A DNA stretch of 50,609 nucleotides from Clostridia bacterium (GCA_017626305.1 JAGAIW010000063.1:1-50609), one strand, 5' to 3'; numbered from the stretch's first letter, positions 36,921 through 44,741 are shown. The notes: generated by a model not told the origin, from the letters alone. A program made the numbers and translations.

Positions 36921-37177
36921 TTTGTTTGCCTTCTGCCCGCAACTGCGGTTTACCGCATATATTTGGGGTGTAAACACACGCCAAACTCCCCTATCAAGCA
37001 GGAAACCGCTTGCGGCGGTTTTTGTCGTTTTGGGTCGATTTTCGTCGTTTGGCGTCGTGTGCGGTTCACCGCAAATGCCCGTTCCCCCATTCGGGGCGAA
37101 AAGACGGCGTTCGACAGTCGAATGGTGTCGTATGTAAAACGGGGCAAGTGAAAAAAAAGAAAGAAACGCAAAAAGCC

Positions 37178-37654
37178 TTACGGCTCGTTCCAAAGATTGA
37201 CGATTTGTTTATCCTTGCTCTTTTTTGCGTACTTATACGCCTTATACGCGCCGCTGTCCTTTCTCTCTTCCGCATAGAAAATCACGACGGCGCTATTATC
37301 AATCATGGCGCAGTTTCGATAATAAATCGCCTTATACCACCCCGTAAAAGACGGCGTAAGATAGATAACGTCTTCGTAGTCTTCGTTTTTAAAATAACGA
37401 TACTTCTTTCTTAGATAATATTCGCTCGTTACGCAAAATACCCGTTGCAATTCCCACGCGGGGTTCTCTTGTCGTAGCTTGGTGACAATTTGATAACAAA
37501 GCCTGTCAAACTCTCCAAACCCGCCAAAGAAAAAAACACGACAACCCTGCTTTATCGCGCGCATAATCGCGGCGGTGGTTGTCGCGTATAATTTTTCGGT
37601 AAGCTGTATTTCTCTATGCCCAAAACAAGAACAAATTTTTTTCGTATCTTCCAT
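37178..37654 (-). CDS. YpsA-like SLOG/DUF1273 family protein
   Basis: 158 aa from ATG 37654; the in-frame upstream start lies inside the structured leader. ICSCFGHREI at the N-terminus, FFFGGFGEFDRLCYQIVTKL, and IDNSAVVIFYAEERKDSGAYKAYKYAKK are the SLOG Rossmann-like nucleotide-binding signatures. SLOG proteins bind or cleave nucleotide-derived signals; YpsA is linked to cell-division control and stress. The only candidate ribosome site is the G-run in the leader hairpin, so translation is probably gated by that structure. Confidence 0.85.
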   Translation of the reverse strand: MEDTKKICSCFGHREIQLTEKLYATTTAAIMRAIKQGCRVFFFGGFGEFDRLCYQIVTKLRQENPAWELQRVFCVTSEYYLRKKYRYFKNEDYEDVIYLTPSFTGWYKAIYYRNCAMIDNSAVVIFYAEERKDSGAYKAYKYAKKSKDKQIVNLWNEP

Positions 37655-37661
37655 AAAAATA

Positions 37662-37846
37662 GTGCCACCCCTTGCGAGATGGCACGTAGAATACCTCTCG
37701 CGTAGTCGCCAAACTATTTCACACAATCCACTTTGCAGCCAAATTGTCGCGATACCGTATTTCTACCGAAATATAGTATGGCTACAAAAAGGGATACTAT
37801 CCCCTTTCGTGGATTGTTATTAAGTTTGTGAAATGTTTGGCAAGTA
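37662..37846 (-). ncRNA. structured leader RNA, copy 1 (candidate new family)
   Basis: The transcript begins just after a strong promoter and runs to the SLOG start. A long terminal stem pairs TTGCCAAAC-ATTTCACA with TGTGAAAT-A-GTTTGGCGA; further stems are CAATCCAC/GTGGATTG, TTTGTAGCCA/TGGCTGCAAA, GGGATA/TATCCC and ATTTC-GGTA-GAAAT. At the 3' end, GTGCCATCTC/GGGGTGGCAC closes a GCAA loop and is followed by U-rich sequence. GCGAGA upstream (37696-37701) can pair with TCTCGC inside that hairpin (37674-37679), giving a pseudoknot or antiterminator. A second copy with compensatory changes is at 50158-50320. Confidence 0.7.
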
Positions 37847-37847
37847 T

Positions 37848-37876
37848 ATTATAGCACTTATTTTTTATTTTTTCAA
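37848..37876 (-). promoter_or_regulatory. promoter of structured leader copy 1
   Basis: TTGAAA-N17-TATAAT on the minus strand; the transcript would start at the base of the long stem. Confidence 0.85.
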
Positions 37877-37950
37877 TAAAAAACGGAGAAATTCTAAAAA
37901 GTTTTTCTTGAAAAATAAATGTAAGCCTTTGTCTTAATCAAAACTTCTTA

Positions 37951-37975
37951 TATTACCAAGATTTTTGGTGATATA
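37951..37975. promoter_or_regulatory. operator palindrome O1
   Basis: TATTACCAA-N5-TTGGTGATA. Same motif as sites upstream of the XRE gene at 38643. Confidence 0.65.
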
Positions 37976-38035
37976 TACTGTGCGTTGTACATACACTTGT
38001 TGCTACCGCTTAACGTCTTCCATTTGCTCATTAAG

Positions 38036-38052
38036 CACCAAGATTTTGGTAC
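38036..38052. promoter_or_regulatory. operator palindrome O2, degenerate
   Basis: ACCAA-N4-TTGGT, one base shorter in the spacer; centre about 81 bp from O1 and 77 bp from O3. Confidence 0.5.
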
Positions 38053-38108
38053 TACGGTCAACTTTAAAATTACCGTCTTTATTCCATAGCTTTTGATATT
38101 ATAAACCG

Positions 38109-38132
38109 TATTACCAAGATTTTTGGTGATAT
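38109..38132. promoter_or_regulatory. operator palindrome O3
   Basis: TATTACCAA-N5-TTGGTGATA, identical core to O1. Confidence 0.65.
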
Positions 38133-38209
38133 TAAAAGTAATGCAACGTTACATAAACCCATCTATTTTTCCTGCATAATTTACTTGTAATCGTCCTATT
38201 TTCTTCCAT

Positions 38210-38485
38210 GGGATTCTTCGAGCGTTGCTCTCAGAATGACGGTTGGGACGAGCGTTGCAATTCTTCCGCTTACGCGTCAGAATGACGGTTGCCCCTAACG
38301 TCATACTGAACGTAGTGAAGTATCCCATAATACGTAGTCCGTACCGATTAAACGTCATGTTGAACGTAGTGAAGTATCCCAAATTACGCAAGTCCGTATT
38401 TTCTTCCATGGGATTCTTCGAGCGTTGCTCTCAGAATGACGGGTTGGAAAAAGTGTCAGAAATCTTCCCTACGGTCAAAGTGACG
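38210..38485. repeat. hairpin-repeat array upstream of XRE gene
   Basis: Six units: 38210-38241 (minus, inner GAGC/GCTC), 38258-38287 (minus, GTAA loop), 38299-38326 and 38353-38380 (plus, ACGTAGT type, 54-bp period), 38410-38441 (minus, GAGC/GCTC) and a divergent one at 38461-38485 (minus, inner CC-GTA-GG). The unit at 38353 has ATGTT opposite AGTAT, still pairable through two G-T pairs. Spacers such as ACGTAGTCCGTACCGATTAAA recur. No gene is encoded. Confidence 0.85.
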
Positions 38486-38582
38486 AGTAAACCAAAGCAG
38501 CAAAAAAACACTTCTTTTAGGAATTTGTCCACCTAAATCTAGTTATACGAATTTTGTCGTTTATTCATCTCCTTTTATTATC

Positions 38583-38605
38583 ATATACCAAATTTTTTGG
38601 TATAT
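38583..38605. promoter_or_regulatory. operator palindrome O4
   Basis: ATATACCAA-N5-TTGGTATAT, perfect symmetry, 38 bp before the XRE start. Confidence 0.75.
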
Positions 38606-38610
38606 CAAGT

Positions 38611-38635
38611 ATATTACCAATATTTTTGGTAATAT
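38611..38635. promoter_or_regulatory. operator palindrome O5
   Basis: ATATTACCAA-N5-TTGGTAATAT, perfect symmetry, ending seven bases before the XRE ATG. Occupancy would block initiation. Confidence 0.8.
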
Positions 38636-38642
38636 TTTTTAT

Positions 38643-38843
38643 ATGAAAGAGATTAGGTTTCCTGAAAATTTACGTAGCTTACGGAAAAGCGCGGATATGA
38701 CGCAACGGCATTTAGCTGCCGTTTTGGACGTCGACCAGCGCACGATAAGCGCATGGGAAAAAGGCGTTTGCGAACCGAGCTTTGCAATGCTTTCTAAGCT
38801 GTGCGAAATTTTTGGGGAAACGTTTGACGATATCCTTACTTAA
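38643..38843 (+). CDS. small XRE-family regulator
   Basis: 66 aa consisting of one helix-turn-helix domain: LRSLRKSADMTQRHLAAVLD, then VDQRTISAWEKGVCEPSF and LSKLCEIFGETFDDIL. There is no ribosome site before the ATG; O5 ends seven bases upstream, so the message may be leaderless. It is flanked on both sides by hairpin-repeat arrays. Probably an autorepressor using the ACCAA-N5-TTGGT sites; other targets would be the O1-O3 region. Confidence 0.88.
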   Translation: MKEIRFPENLRSLRKSADMTQRHLAAVLDVDQRTISAWEKGVCEPSFAMLSKLCEIFGETFDDILT

Positions 38844-39196
38844 CGTCATACAAAGCAGAACGAAGTGTAGTGAAGTATCCCATAATACGTAGTCCGTACC
38901 GATTAAACGTCATACTGAACGTAGTGAAGTATCCCATAATACGGAGTCCGTATTCTCTTCCATGGGATTCTTCGAGCGTTGCTCTCAGAATGACGTTTGC
39001 CCTAACGTCATACTGAACGTAGTGAAGTATCCCAAATTACGTAGTCCGCACCGATTAAACGTCATACTGAACGTAGTGAAGCATCCCATAATACGAAGTC
39101 CGCGTTCTCTTCCATGGGATTCTTCGAGCGTTGCTCTCAGAATGACGGTTGGGGGGACGAGCGTTGCGATTCTTCCGCTTACGCGTCAGAATGACG
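38844..39196. repeat. hairpin-repeat array downstream of XRE gene
   Basis: Seven units, beginning directly after the XRE stop: 38844-38881 (plus, expanded inner part), 38908-38935 (plus), 38964-38995 (minus, GAGC/GCTC), 39006-39033 and 39060-39087 (plus, 54-bp period), 39116-39147 (minus) and 39167-39196 (minus, GTAA loop). The order plus-plus-minus repeats, and the last two match the first two of the upstream array. I see nothing else between here and the terminator at 39243. Confidence 0.85.
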
Positions 39197-39242
39197 GAAA
39201 AACAGGGATTTTCGCCCTACGGACGGATTTTAAAAACGGCGC

Positions 39243-39272
39243 AAAAAAACACTCCCGCGGGAGTGTTTTTTT
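39243..39272. terminator. terminator of sipW operon
   Basis: CACTCCCGCGGGAGTG perfect palindrome with A7 and T7 on either side, bidirectional. Confidence 0.9.
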
Positions 39273-39283
39273 ATACTGTGTTG

Positions 39284-39748
39284 TTATACGTTGAGTGTAG
39301 CGTCAATACGCGTTTCTGACGCGCCGTAGCTGCCCCATTGAAAGTCAAATTGCATGACGACGTTTGCTACGCTTTCCACGGTAAAGGTATATTCTTCGTC
39401 GGGCGCAAGCTGTGGACTGTAATGCTTATTTTCGCCTACTGTGAACACGGCAAACCCCGTTTGCACCGTACCGCTTGCCTGTAAGGTAACGGCGTATTTT
39501 TCGCCTGCTGTCAAGACGTAGCTGCACGCGCCGCTCTCCTGCACCGAGCCGTCCACGGGAGTCACCGTTTCGTCACCAAGAGTAAGCTGTATTTGTATAG
39601 CGTAATTGCCGCTTGCCACTTGCGACGGTTTCCCGTCTACGCTCCCGTTAAACCATGCGTACGAACCAAGGCTTAACGTGCACGTACATAAAGCAATAAC
39701 GAGTATACCGTTGATAATGACTAATTTTATCGGATTATCACGTTTCAC
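39284..39748 (-). CDS. TasA/camelysin-like exported protein 2
   Basis: 154 aa from GTG 39748 (AAGGAG seven bases before). A single N-terminal membrane segment ends GSYAWFNGSVDG, the SipW-type cleavage region with the aromatic after the small residues. The remainder is beta-rich (YAIQIQLTLGDETVTP). Last gene of the sipW operon; likely a secreted fibre or matrix subunit. Confidence 0.78.
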   Translation of the reverse strand: MKRDNPIKLVIINGILVIALCTCTLSLGSYAWFNGSVDGKPSQVASGNYAIQIQLTLGDETVTPVDGSVQESGACSYVLTAGEKYAVTLQASGTVQTGFAVFTVGENKHYSPQLAPDEEYTFTVESVANVVMQFDFQWGSYGASETRIDATLNV

Positions 39749-39759
39749 TATTTACTCCT

Positions 39760-40356
39760 TTACGCCGCGTTGCCTTGCGTTGCGAATACGGTTACGTCAA
39801 TGACGCACTTCTTATTTTGGTAAACGTTACCCGATTCGGGCAACATACGTACCGCAATCGCATAATAATCCGTTTCTCCGACTTCCATCATAACGTAATC
39901 GTTCCCCGAAACGGTATTCCCGCCGTTTTCTAATAATACGGGAGCGGCTTTTTGCGAAATACTATCCCACGTTTCCGTACTCGTATCGTAATATTCGCTG
40001 TTAAATACGCTCACTTCCAAAGCGCCGACCAAATCTCCCACCAAAACGTTGAGTTGGAAAATATACCCGATACGGATATTACTGTTATTCTCAATTTTTA
40101 AGAATACCACGCGGGTTTGGTTGGGTTCCCACGGCTGATTGCCGAACACGTCGCCTTTTTCGTCCTTAATGCTAACGTATTCCCCGTTTTCGTTTGCTTG
40201 TAACAAATCCACGTCCATGCTACCTGCGTTTACACGCGCCACGATAGGACCTGTGGAATCGGTAAATAACGCCATCGTCGTCGTGGTTAATAACGAAAGA
40301 CATAAAAGAATGGTCATGAAAGCAAAGATTATGTTTAATTTTAACTTTGAAAACAC
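39760..40356 (-). CDS. TasA/camelysin-like exported protein 1
   Basis: 198 aa from GTG 40356. N-terminal segment IIFAFMTILLCLSLLTTTTMALFTDSTG is a SipW-type signal; VARVNAGSMDVDLLQ and IENNSNIRIGYIFQLNV match the TasA/CalY fold. TasA proteins assemble into amyloid-like biofilm fibres after SipW processing. The adjacent sipW gene supports this role. Confidence 0.85.
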   Translation of the reverse strand: MFSKLKLNIIFAFMTILLCLSLLTTTTMALFTDSTGPIVARVNAGSMDVDLLQANENGEYVSIKDEKGDVFGNQPWEPNQTRVVFLKIENNSNIRIGYIFQLNVLVGDLVGALEVSVFNSEYYDTSTETWDSISQKAAPVLLENGGNTVSGNDYVMMEVGETDYYAIAVRMLPESGNVYQNKKCVIDVTVFATQGNAA

Positions 40357-40402
40357 GTCTATACTCTCCTTTCCTTTATTCTTTCGCGTCTAGCCACCGC
40401 TT

Positions 40403-41185
40403 TTACTTCGTTACTTGCCCCGAGCCGTCTTCTGCGGTTTGTTCCGTTTCAGAGCCGTTTTGCTTTTGTTCGTCTAACGCTTTTTTCAAAGCGCGCATTT
40501 CTTCCAGCATGCGCTGTGTTTCTTCCCGTTCCTTTTCCAAGCGTTCCCGCTCGATACGGTACTCGTCCGTTTTTTCTCCGCGATAGGCTTTGAAATATTT
40601 CCAACAATTCACGCCTTGATAGGCAATCAGCGCGCCGAAAGGAAGTAGGATACAAACGATATACCCGGGCACGGTTTTTAGAAAACTGAACAGCCAACCA
40701 ACCCAAGGGATTCTACCGACGTACTGTCCTTTAATCCACTCGTAGGTAACCACCGCGTCGTCGTTTTCGCCCGTCGTCGTTCCGTAGGTGATAAACCCGG
40801 GCTCGCCGTCGTCCGTCGTCGTCTTTTCACGGATTTTATGCGTAATCGTTTCGCCAAGGCTCTTCGGGCTTTGTGAAACGAACGTGATAATATCCCCTTC
40901 TTTTAGCGTTTTCGGGTCAACTTTTTTGACAAAAATCAAATCCCCTGCGGCAAAATCCGTCTTTTGCATGGAATCGGAAAGCACGACGTACATTTTTACC
41001 CCGAACAGTTCCTTATCGTCTTTATTGAACATAATCGTGGAAAAGACGGTGAAGATAACGACGAGAACGGAAAGCACCAACAGCGCGCGGGACGCGATTA
41101 AGCCAACGATATTCCAAGCCGAACGCTTTTTCCCTTCGGTTTGAGAAGTATCCACACTTTCCACCGCAGGCGTTTGCTCTTCCAT
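40403..41185 (-). CDS. sipW: SipW-type signal peptidase I with coiled-coil tail
   Basis: 260 aa. After one membrane helix, VVLSDSMQKTDFAAGDLIFV contains the nucleophile Ser72; the general base is His116 in GETITHKIRE, not Lys, which marks the S26B (SipW/archaeal/ER) class. A second membrane helix near residues 180-200 precedes a charged coiled coil (YRIERERLEKEREETQRMLE). It should cleave the two TasA-like proteins encoded downstream. First gene of the operon; AGGAG site and strong promoter. Confidence 0.9.
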   Translation of the reverse strand: MEEQTPAVESVDTSQTEGKKRSAWNIVGLIASRALLVLSVLVVIFTVFSTIMFNKDDKELFGVKMYVVLSDSMQKTDFAAGDLIFVKKVDPKTLKEGDIITFVSQSPKSLGETITHKIREKTTTDDGEPGFITYGTTTGENDDAVVTYEWIKGQYVGRIPWVGWLFSFLKTVPGYIVCILLPFGALIAYQGVNCWKYFKAYRGEKTDEYRIERERLEKEREETQRMLEEMRALKKALDEQKQNGSETEQTAEDGSGQVTK

Positions 41186-41342
41186 GTATCGTTTTCTCCT
41201 TTTTCGTTTAAGGGGTTTTAGTAATCAAAGGACACAATCCCCACGTAATTGCGCCCTTTGGTAGTTTCTCCGTCAAAAACACCAACGGGGAATGATTGTT
41301 CGCTGCGTTTTGGGCAAAATACGCCCTTACCCTACAATAACA

Positions 41343-41391
41343 CAGTATAATATACTGAGTAAATTATATCACCCCAAACCCGCTTTGTCAA
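41343..41391 (-). promoter_or_regulatory. promoter and operator of sipW operon
   Basis: TTGACA-N17-TATAAT at 41363-41391 on the minus strand. The transcript start falls in CAGTAT-N3-ATACTG (41343-41357), a probable repressor site. The leader is about 170 bases and holds nothing else I recognise. Confidence 0.8.
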
Positions 41392-41455
41392 TATATTTAC
41401 CATAAAATAGGCAAAAAAAGATAAAAAATATTTTACCAAATCTTGTATATTATAT

Positions 41456-41484
41456 TTGACACGTACGCGCGTTTAAGGTATAAT
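41456..41484 (+). promoter_or_regulatory. promoter of secreted protein operon
   Basis: TTGACA-N17-TATAAT, divergent from the sipW promoter and 65 bp from it. The leader contains a TGTTTTTTG/CAAAAAACA hairpin near 41507-41538. Confidence 0.85.
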
Positions 41485-41580
41485 GATATCGTATATTATG
41501 GTGGCAGGTGTTTTTTGTTGCTCTTTTTCAAAAAACAAACCCCCTACTTTAATAAAAAATATTATTATAAGGAGTTTCAC

Positions 41581-44037
41581 ATGTTTAGAGCAACACAAAA
41601 GATCAAAACTTGGCTTTTTGCCTGTTTGATGGCTGTCGTTACCCCGTTGGTAGCGGTTTCTGCGTGCTTACTTCCGACAAGCACCGTCGCCAACGCAGCG
41701 GACGAAAGCGCAACGTGGACGCTGGTTACCGACGCAGGTACTCTTCTCGCTGGCGACGAAATCATTATCGCGGCAAAGGATTACAACTACGCGTTAAGCA
41801 CCACGCAAAACGGCAACAACCGCGGACAAGCCGAGATTACCAAATCGGATAATGCCGCTACGCTTACCGCCGAAGTACAACAGCTTACCTTAGAAGAAGG
41901 TACGAAAAGCGGTACGTTTGCCTTTAATACGGGTGACGGCTACCTGTTTGCGGCAAGTAGCAATTCTAACTATCTTAGAACGGAATCAACTCTTTCTGCA
42001 AACAGTTCTTGGACAATTTCCATTGCTACGGACGGCACGGCAACCGTTAAGGCACAGGGGACTAATACTAGAAACTGGATGCGATATAACAATTCCAGTA
42101 AAATCTTCGCCGCTTATGCTTCGGGACAAAAAGATATCGTTCTCTATAAATTGATTATAGAAAACACCGATTGCGACCACGCGAATACTGAACTAATAAA
42201 AAATAACGACGGCACACATAAAGTTGTTTGCGCAAACGAAACCTGTAAAAAAATCATCAATCCCGAAGAACAATGCGTATACAGCACTCTCGGTTCATGG
42301 GAAACGGTGGAAGGCGCTGGAAAACACGAAAGAACAAACACCTGTGCTTGTGGAAATACGAAAACCGAAACGGCAGAGTGTTCTCCCGAAGGAGAAGGCG
42401 TAGTAACTCCCCCTACCGCAACGGAACAAGGCTACACCACCTATGTTTGCAAAGATTGCGGCGGTAGTTACCAAGACGATTTCGTACCCGCTTTAAGCGC
42501 AACCAAATACACGGTTAGCTACGTTGTACCCACAGGCGTGAAGGCAATCGCGGCAGAAGAAGTAGCCGAAGGCTTTAACGTTACCCTTCCCGCAGCAGAT
42601 AATGCCGTAGGATATACCTTCGTTGGTTGGACGACGGAAGAAGTAGCGGAAACCAAAACTCTTTCCACCGACGTTTACACGGCGGAATATACCGTAACCG
42701 AAGATGTCACTTTCTACGCATTGTATTCGCAAACGATTGCAGGTGAAGAACGTTATGTTAAAGTTACGCAAGCTCCTGCCGACTGGTCAGGCACGTACCT
42801 TATTGTTTATGAAAACGGTAGCAATGCTTACGTATTCAAAAGTTCCGACACGGCGAGCAACTATCTTTCTACCACCATTACGAATGATACAATTGCTCCC
42901 GACGAAAATGTTGATGCTCTTGCCGTAACAATAGCCCCCATGGCTGGTGGATATTCCATTCTTACCCCCAACGGTTATATTTATGGTACAAGCGGTAGTA
43001 ACAAATTAAATTTCAACAAAACTTCCGCACAGGTAAACACGCTTGCATTTGAAGATGGTACTGTTAAAATCACCAGCAATACTTCTGTTCTTCGGTATAA
43101 CGCAACTAGCGGTCAAACGCGTTTCCGTTATTTCAAATCTGACACATATACAAGTCAAAAAGCTATTTGCCTTTACAAGCTTGCTCCCATGATGACTACC
43201 ACCTACCAAACGCTTAAAAAGGTTACGGCTATTGACAGCGCAACGCTTACCGTAAAGGACGATTTAACCGTAAACTACTACGTAAATCTTAACGATTGCT
43301 ACGTGGGCGCGCAAATGAAGTTCACTATGTTGGGCGAAGAAACGGTTGTAGACGGCGTTTTGCAGGCTGACGGCAGATATAAATATTCGTTTACGGATAT
43401 TGCTCCGCAATACATGGGCGAAAATATCAAAGCAGAGCTTGTCTTCAACGGCGAAGTGCTTACAACGGTGGAAAATTACAGCGTACAACAATACGTGAAA
43501 AACCAAATCAACAACGAAAATCAAACGTTGAAACGTTTGCTTTCCGACCTGCTCTACTACGGCGACGCGGCACAAAAATTCGTTGGATACAACGAAGAAA
43601 ACCTTGTTTCCGCTGGCGTAGACGGTTTGTTGGATAAAGCAACGGCGAACCCCACCACCGTGAAAGACTTGATTACCGAACCTGCGGACAGCTATCCTAT
43701 CTACTTCAAATCAGCTGGTATGTTGTTTGACAACGTCAACAAATTGTACGTAAGATTAGAAGGCGCTTTGGACGGCGCAACGCTTTCCGTTGCAAAGGAC
43801 GGCGTAAAGGTTGGCGATTACGCGCTTACTTCTAACGTATTCTATACGGACGGTATCGTAGCCACCGACTTCGACGCCGTATACACCTTCGAGCTTTACG
43901 TAAACAACACCAAATTGCAAACGTTGACGTACAGCGTTAATTCCTACGCATACGCTATGCAAGACGACGCGGAAATGGCAGAGCTTGCGGCGGCTTTGTA
44001 CAACTACGGCGCAGCTGCGGAAGCTTATAACGCATAA
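41581..44037 (+). CDS. large secreted modular protein with InlB-type repeat
   Basis: 818 aa from ATG 41581 (AAGGAG site); the upstream in-frame start lies before the transcript. A signal peptide (CLMAVVTPLVAVSACLLPTSTVANAA) is followed by two copies of a beta module (WTLVTDAGTLLAGDEIII... and YVKVTQAPADWSGTYLIV...), each ending in IVLYKL or ICLYKL. Between them lie Cys/His-containing repeats (CACGNTKTETAECS, GYTTYVCKDCGG) and one InlB B-type repeat (YTFVGWTTEEVAETK). The C-terminal domain ends MAELAAALYNYGAAAEAYNA. No anchor, so released or non-covalently bound. Its operon includes a small peptide and two lipoproteins. Confidence 0.88.
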   Translation: MFRATQKIKTWLFACLMAVVTPLVAVSACLLPTSTVANAADESATWTLVTDAGTLLAGDEIIIAAKDYNYALSTTQNGNNRGQAEITKSDNAATLTAEVQQLTLEEGTKSGTFAFNTGDGYLFAASSNSNYLRTESTLSANSSWTISIATDGTATVKAQGTNTRNWMRYNNSSKIFAAYASGQKDIVLYKLIIENTDCDHANTELIKNNDGTHKVVCANETCKKIINPEEQCVYSTLGSWETVEGAGKHERTNTCACGNTKTETAECSPEGEGVVTPPTATEQGYTTYVCKDCGGSYQDDFVPALSATKYTVSYVVPTGVKAIAAEEVAEGFNVTLPAADNAVGYTFVGWTTEEVAETKTLSTDVYTAEYTVTEDVTFYALYSQTIAGEERYVKVTQAPADWSGTYLIVYENGSNAYVFKSSDTASNYLSTTITNDTIAPDENVDALAVTIAPMAGGYSILTPNGYIYGTSGSNKLNFNKTSAQVNTLAFEDGTVKITSNTSVLRYNATSGQTRFRYFKSDTYTSQKAICLYKLAPMMTTTYQTLKKVTAIDSATLTVKDDLTVNYYVNLNDCYVGAQMKFTMLGEETVVDGVLQADGRYKYSFTDIAPQYMGENIKAELVFNGEVLTTVENYSVQQYVKNQINNENQTLKRLLSDLLYYGDAAQKFVGYNEENLVSAGVDGLLDKATANPTTVKDLITEPADSYPIYFKSAGMLFDNVNKLYVRLEGALDGATLSVAKDGVKVGDYALTSNVFYTDGIVATDFDAVYTFELYVNNTKLQTLTYSVNSYAYAMQDDAEMAELAAALYNYGAAAEAYNA

Positions 44038-44051
44038 AGGAGAAACTGATT

Positions 44052-44195
44052 ATGAAAAAGAATTATCAAGTAATTGAATGTACTATCGTTTCTTTTGGCA
44101 ATCAAGACGTGATCACGGCAAGCGGATTTTTAGGCAACGAAGATGAATTTGCCGCTCCTACTCCGCAAAACAGCAATACCTTTTCTCAGGGTTAA
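44052..44195 (+). CDS. 47-aa small conserved peptide, DVITAS family
   Basis: ATG at 44052 after AAAGGAG, 14 bases past the secreted-protein stop. Begins MKKNYQVIECTIVSFGNQD, continues VITAS, ends NSNTFSQG. Related to the peptide at 5626-5760 in start, length and the DV(V/I)TAS centre. No export signal. Function unknown. Confidence 0.78.
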   Translation: MKKNYQVIECTIVSFGNQDVITASGFLGNEDEFAAPTPQNSNTFSQG

Positions 44196-44201
44196 TCGGT
44201 C

Positions 44202-44726
44202 ATGAAACACAATAGAAAGAAGGGGCTCATACCCCTTCTTCTCATATTCTTTATCCTTTTGGGCGGCTGTCAAGCGCCAAGCGAGCAAAGCTCGTTCTCG
44301 TCTAGCTCGCAGGAAATTTCTTCCGTGGACGAAAGCAGCGATACGCAATCTTCTATGGCAGAAAGCAGTTTCGAGCAATCTTCGCCAGAAGATAGCTCGC
44401 CAGAAGATAGTTCCATAGAAGACAGCTCGCCAGAAGGCAGCAGCGACGAACAATCTTCCAGCCAAGCGCACGAACATTCTCCCCTGCCTGACGACGGGGA
44501 TTGCACGACGCCGATTGTTTGTTCTTGCGAACACGTTATGGTTGCCGGTGAGCAGGCGCATCGTTTTGACAATGCTTGCGACGCCACGTGCAACAATGAA
44601 AACTGCGCGCACGTACGCAAGGTTGACGGGCACAAGGACGCGAACGACGACGGCGAATGTGATTATTGCTCCACCGAAATGCCTAAGGACGGGAGTTTTG
44701 AATTGCCCGAAGATAAATTCCATTAA
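44202..44726 (+). CDS. Ser/Glu-rich lipoprotein with C-terminal FELPEDKF motif
   Basis: 174 aa. Lipobox LLGGC after a hydrophobic stretch predicts attachment to the outer membrane leaflet surface. Residues 27 to about 90 are a low-complexity linker of SSPED/SSIED units. A Cys/His-containing segment (CSCEHVMVAGEQAH, GHKDANDDGECDYCSTEMP) follows, and the end is GSFELPEDKFH. The ribosome site is weak (AGGG). Probably a cell-surface partner of the secreted protein. Confidence 0.82.
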   Translation: MKHNRKKGLIPLLLIFFILLGGCQAPSEQSSFSSSSQEISSVDESSDTQSSMAESSFEQSSPEDSSPEDSSIEDSSPEGSSDEQSSSQAHEHSPLPDDGDCTTPIVCSCEHVMVAGEQAHRFDNACDATCNNENCAHVRKVDGHKDANDDGECDYCSTEMPKDGSFELPEDKFH

Positions 44727-44741
44727 AGGAAGGATACCGTA

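Noticed and set aside
36950-37140. Plus-strand frames between trpB2 and the SLOG gene
   Set aside because: Several overlapping short frames on both strands, none with a ribosome site or recognisable domain.
37178-37726. Longer SLOG protein starting at 37726
   Set aside because: That start lies within the structured leader RNA, and the additional residues (RLRERYSTCHLARGG) do not match the family; ATG 37654 begins directly before the conserved CFGHR motif.
38149-38409. 86-aa minus-strand frame
   Set aside because: It is composed of translated hairpin repeats (repeated LRIMGYFTTF-like segments) and has no ribosome site.
38210-39196. CRISPR-like array
   Set aside because: The 54-bp periodicity holds only for pairs, units alternate in orientation, spacers are near-identical rather than unique, and there are no cas genes.
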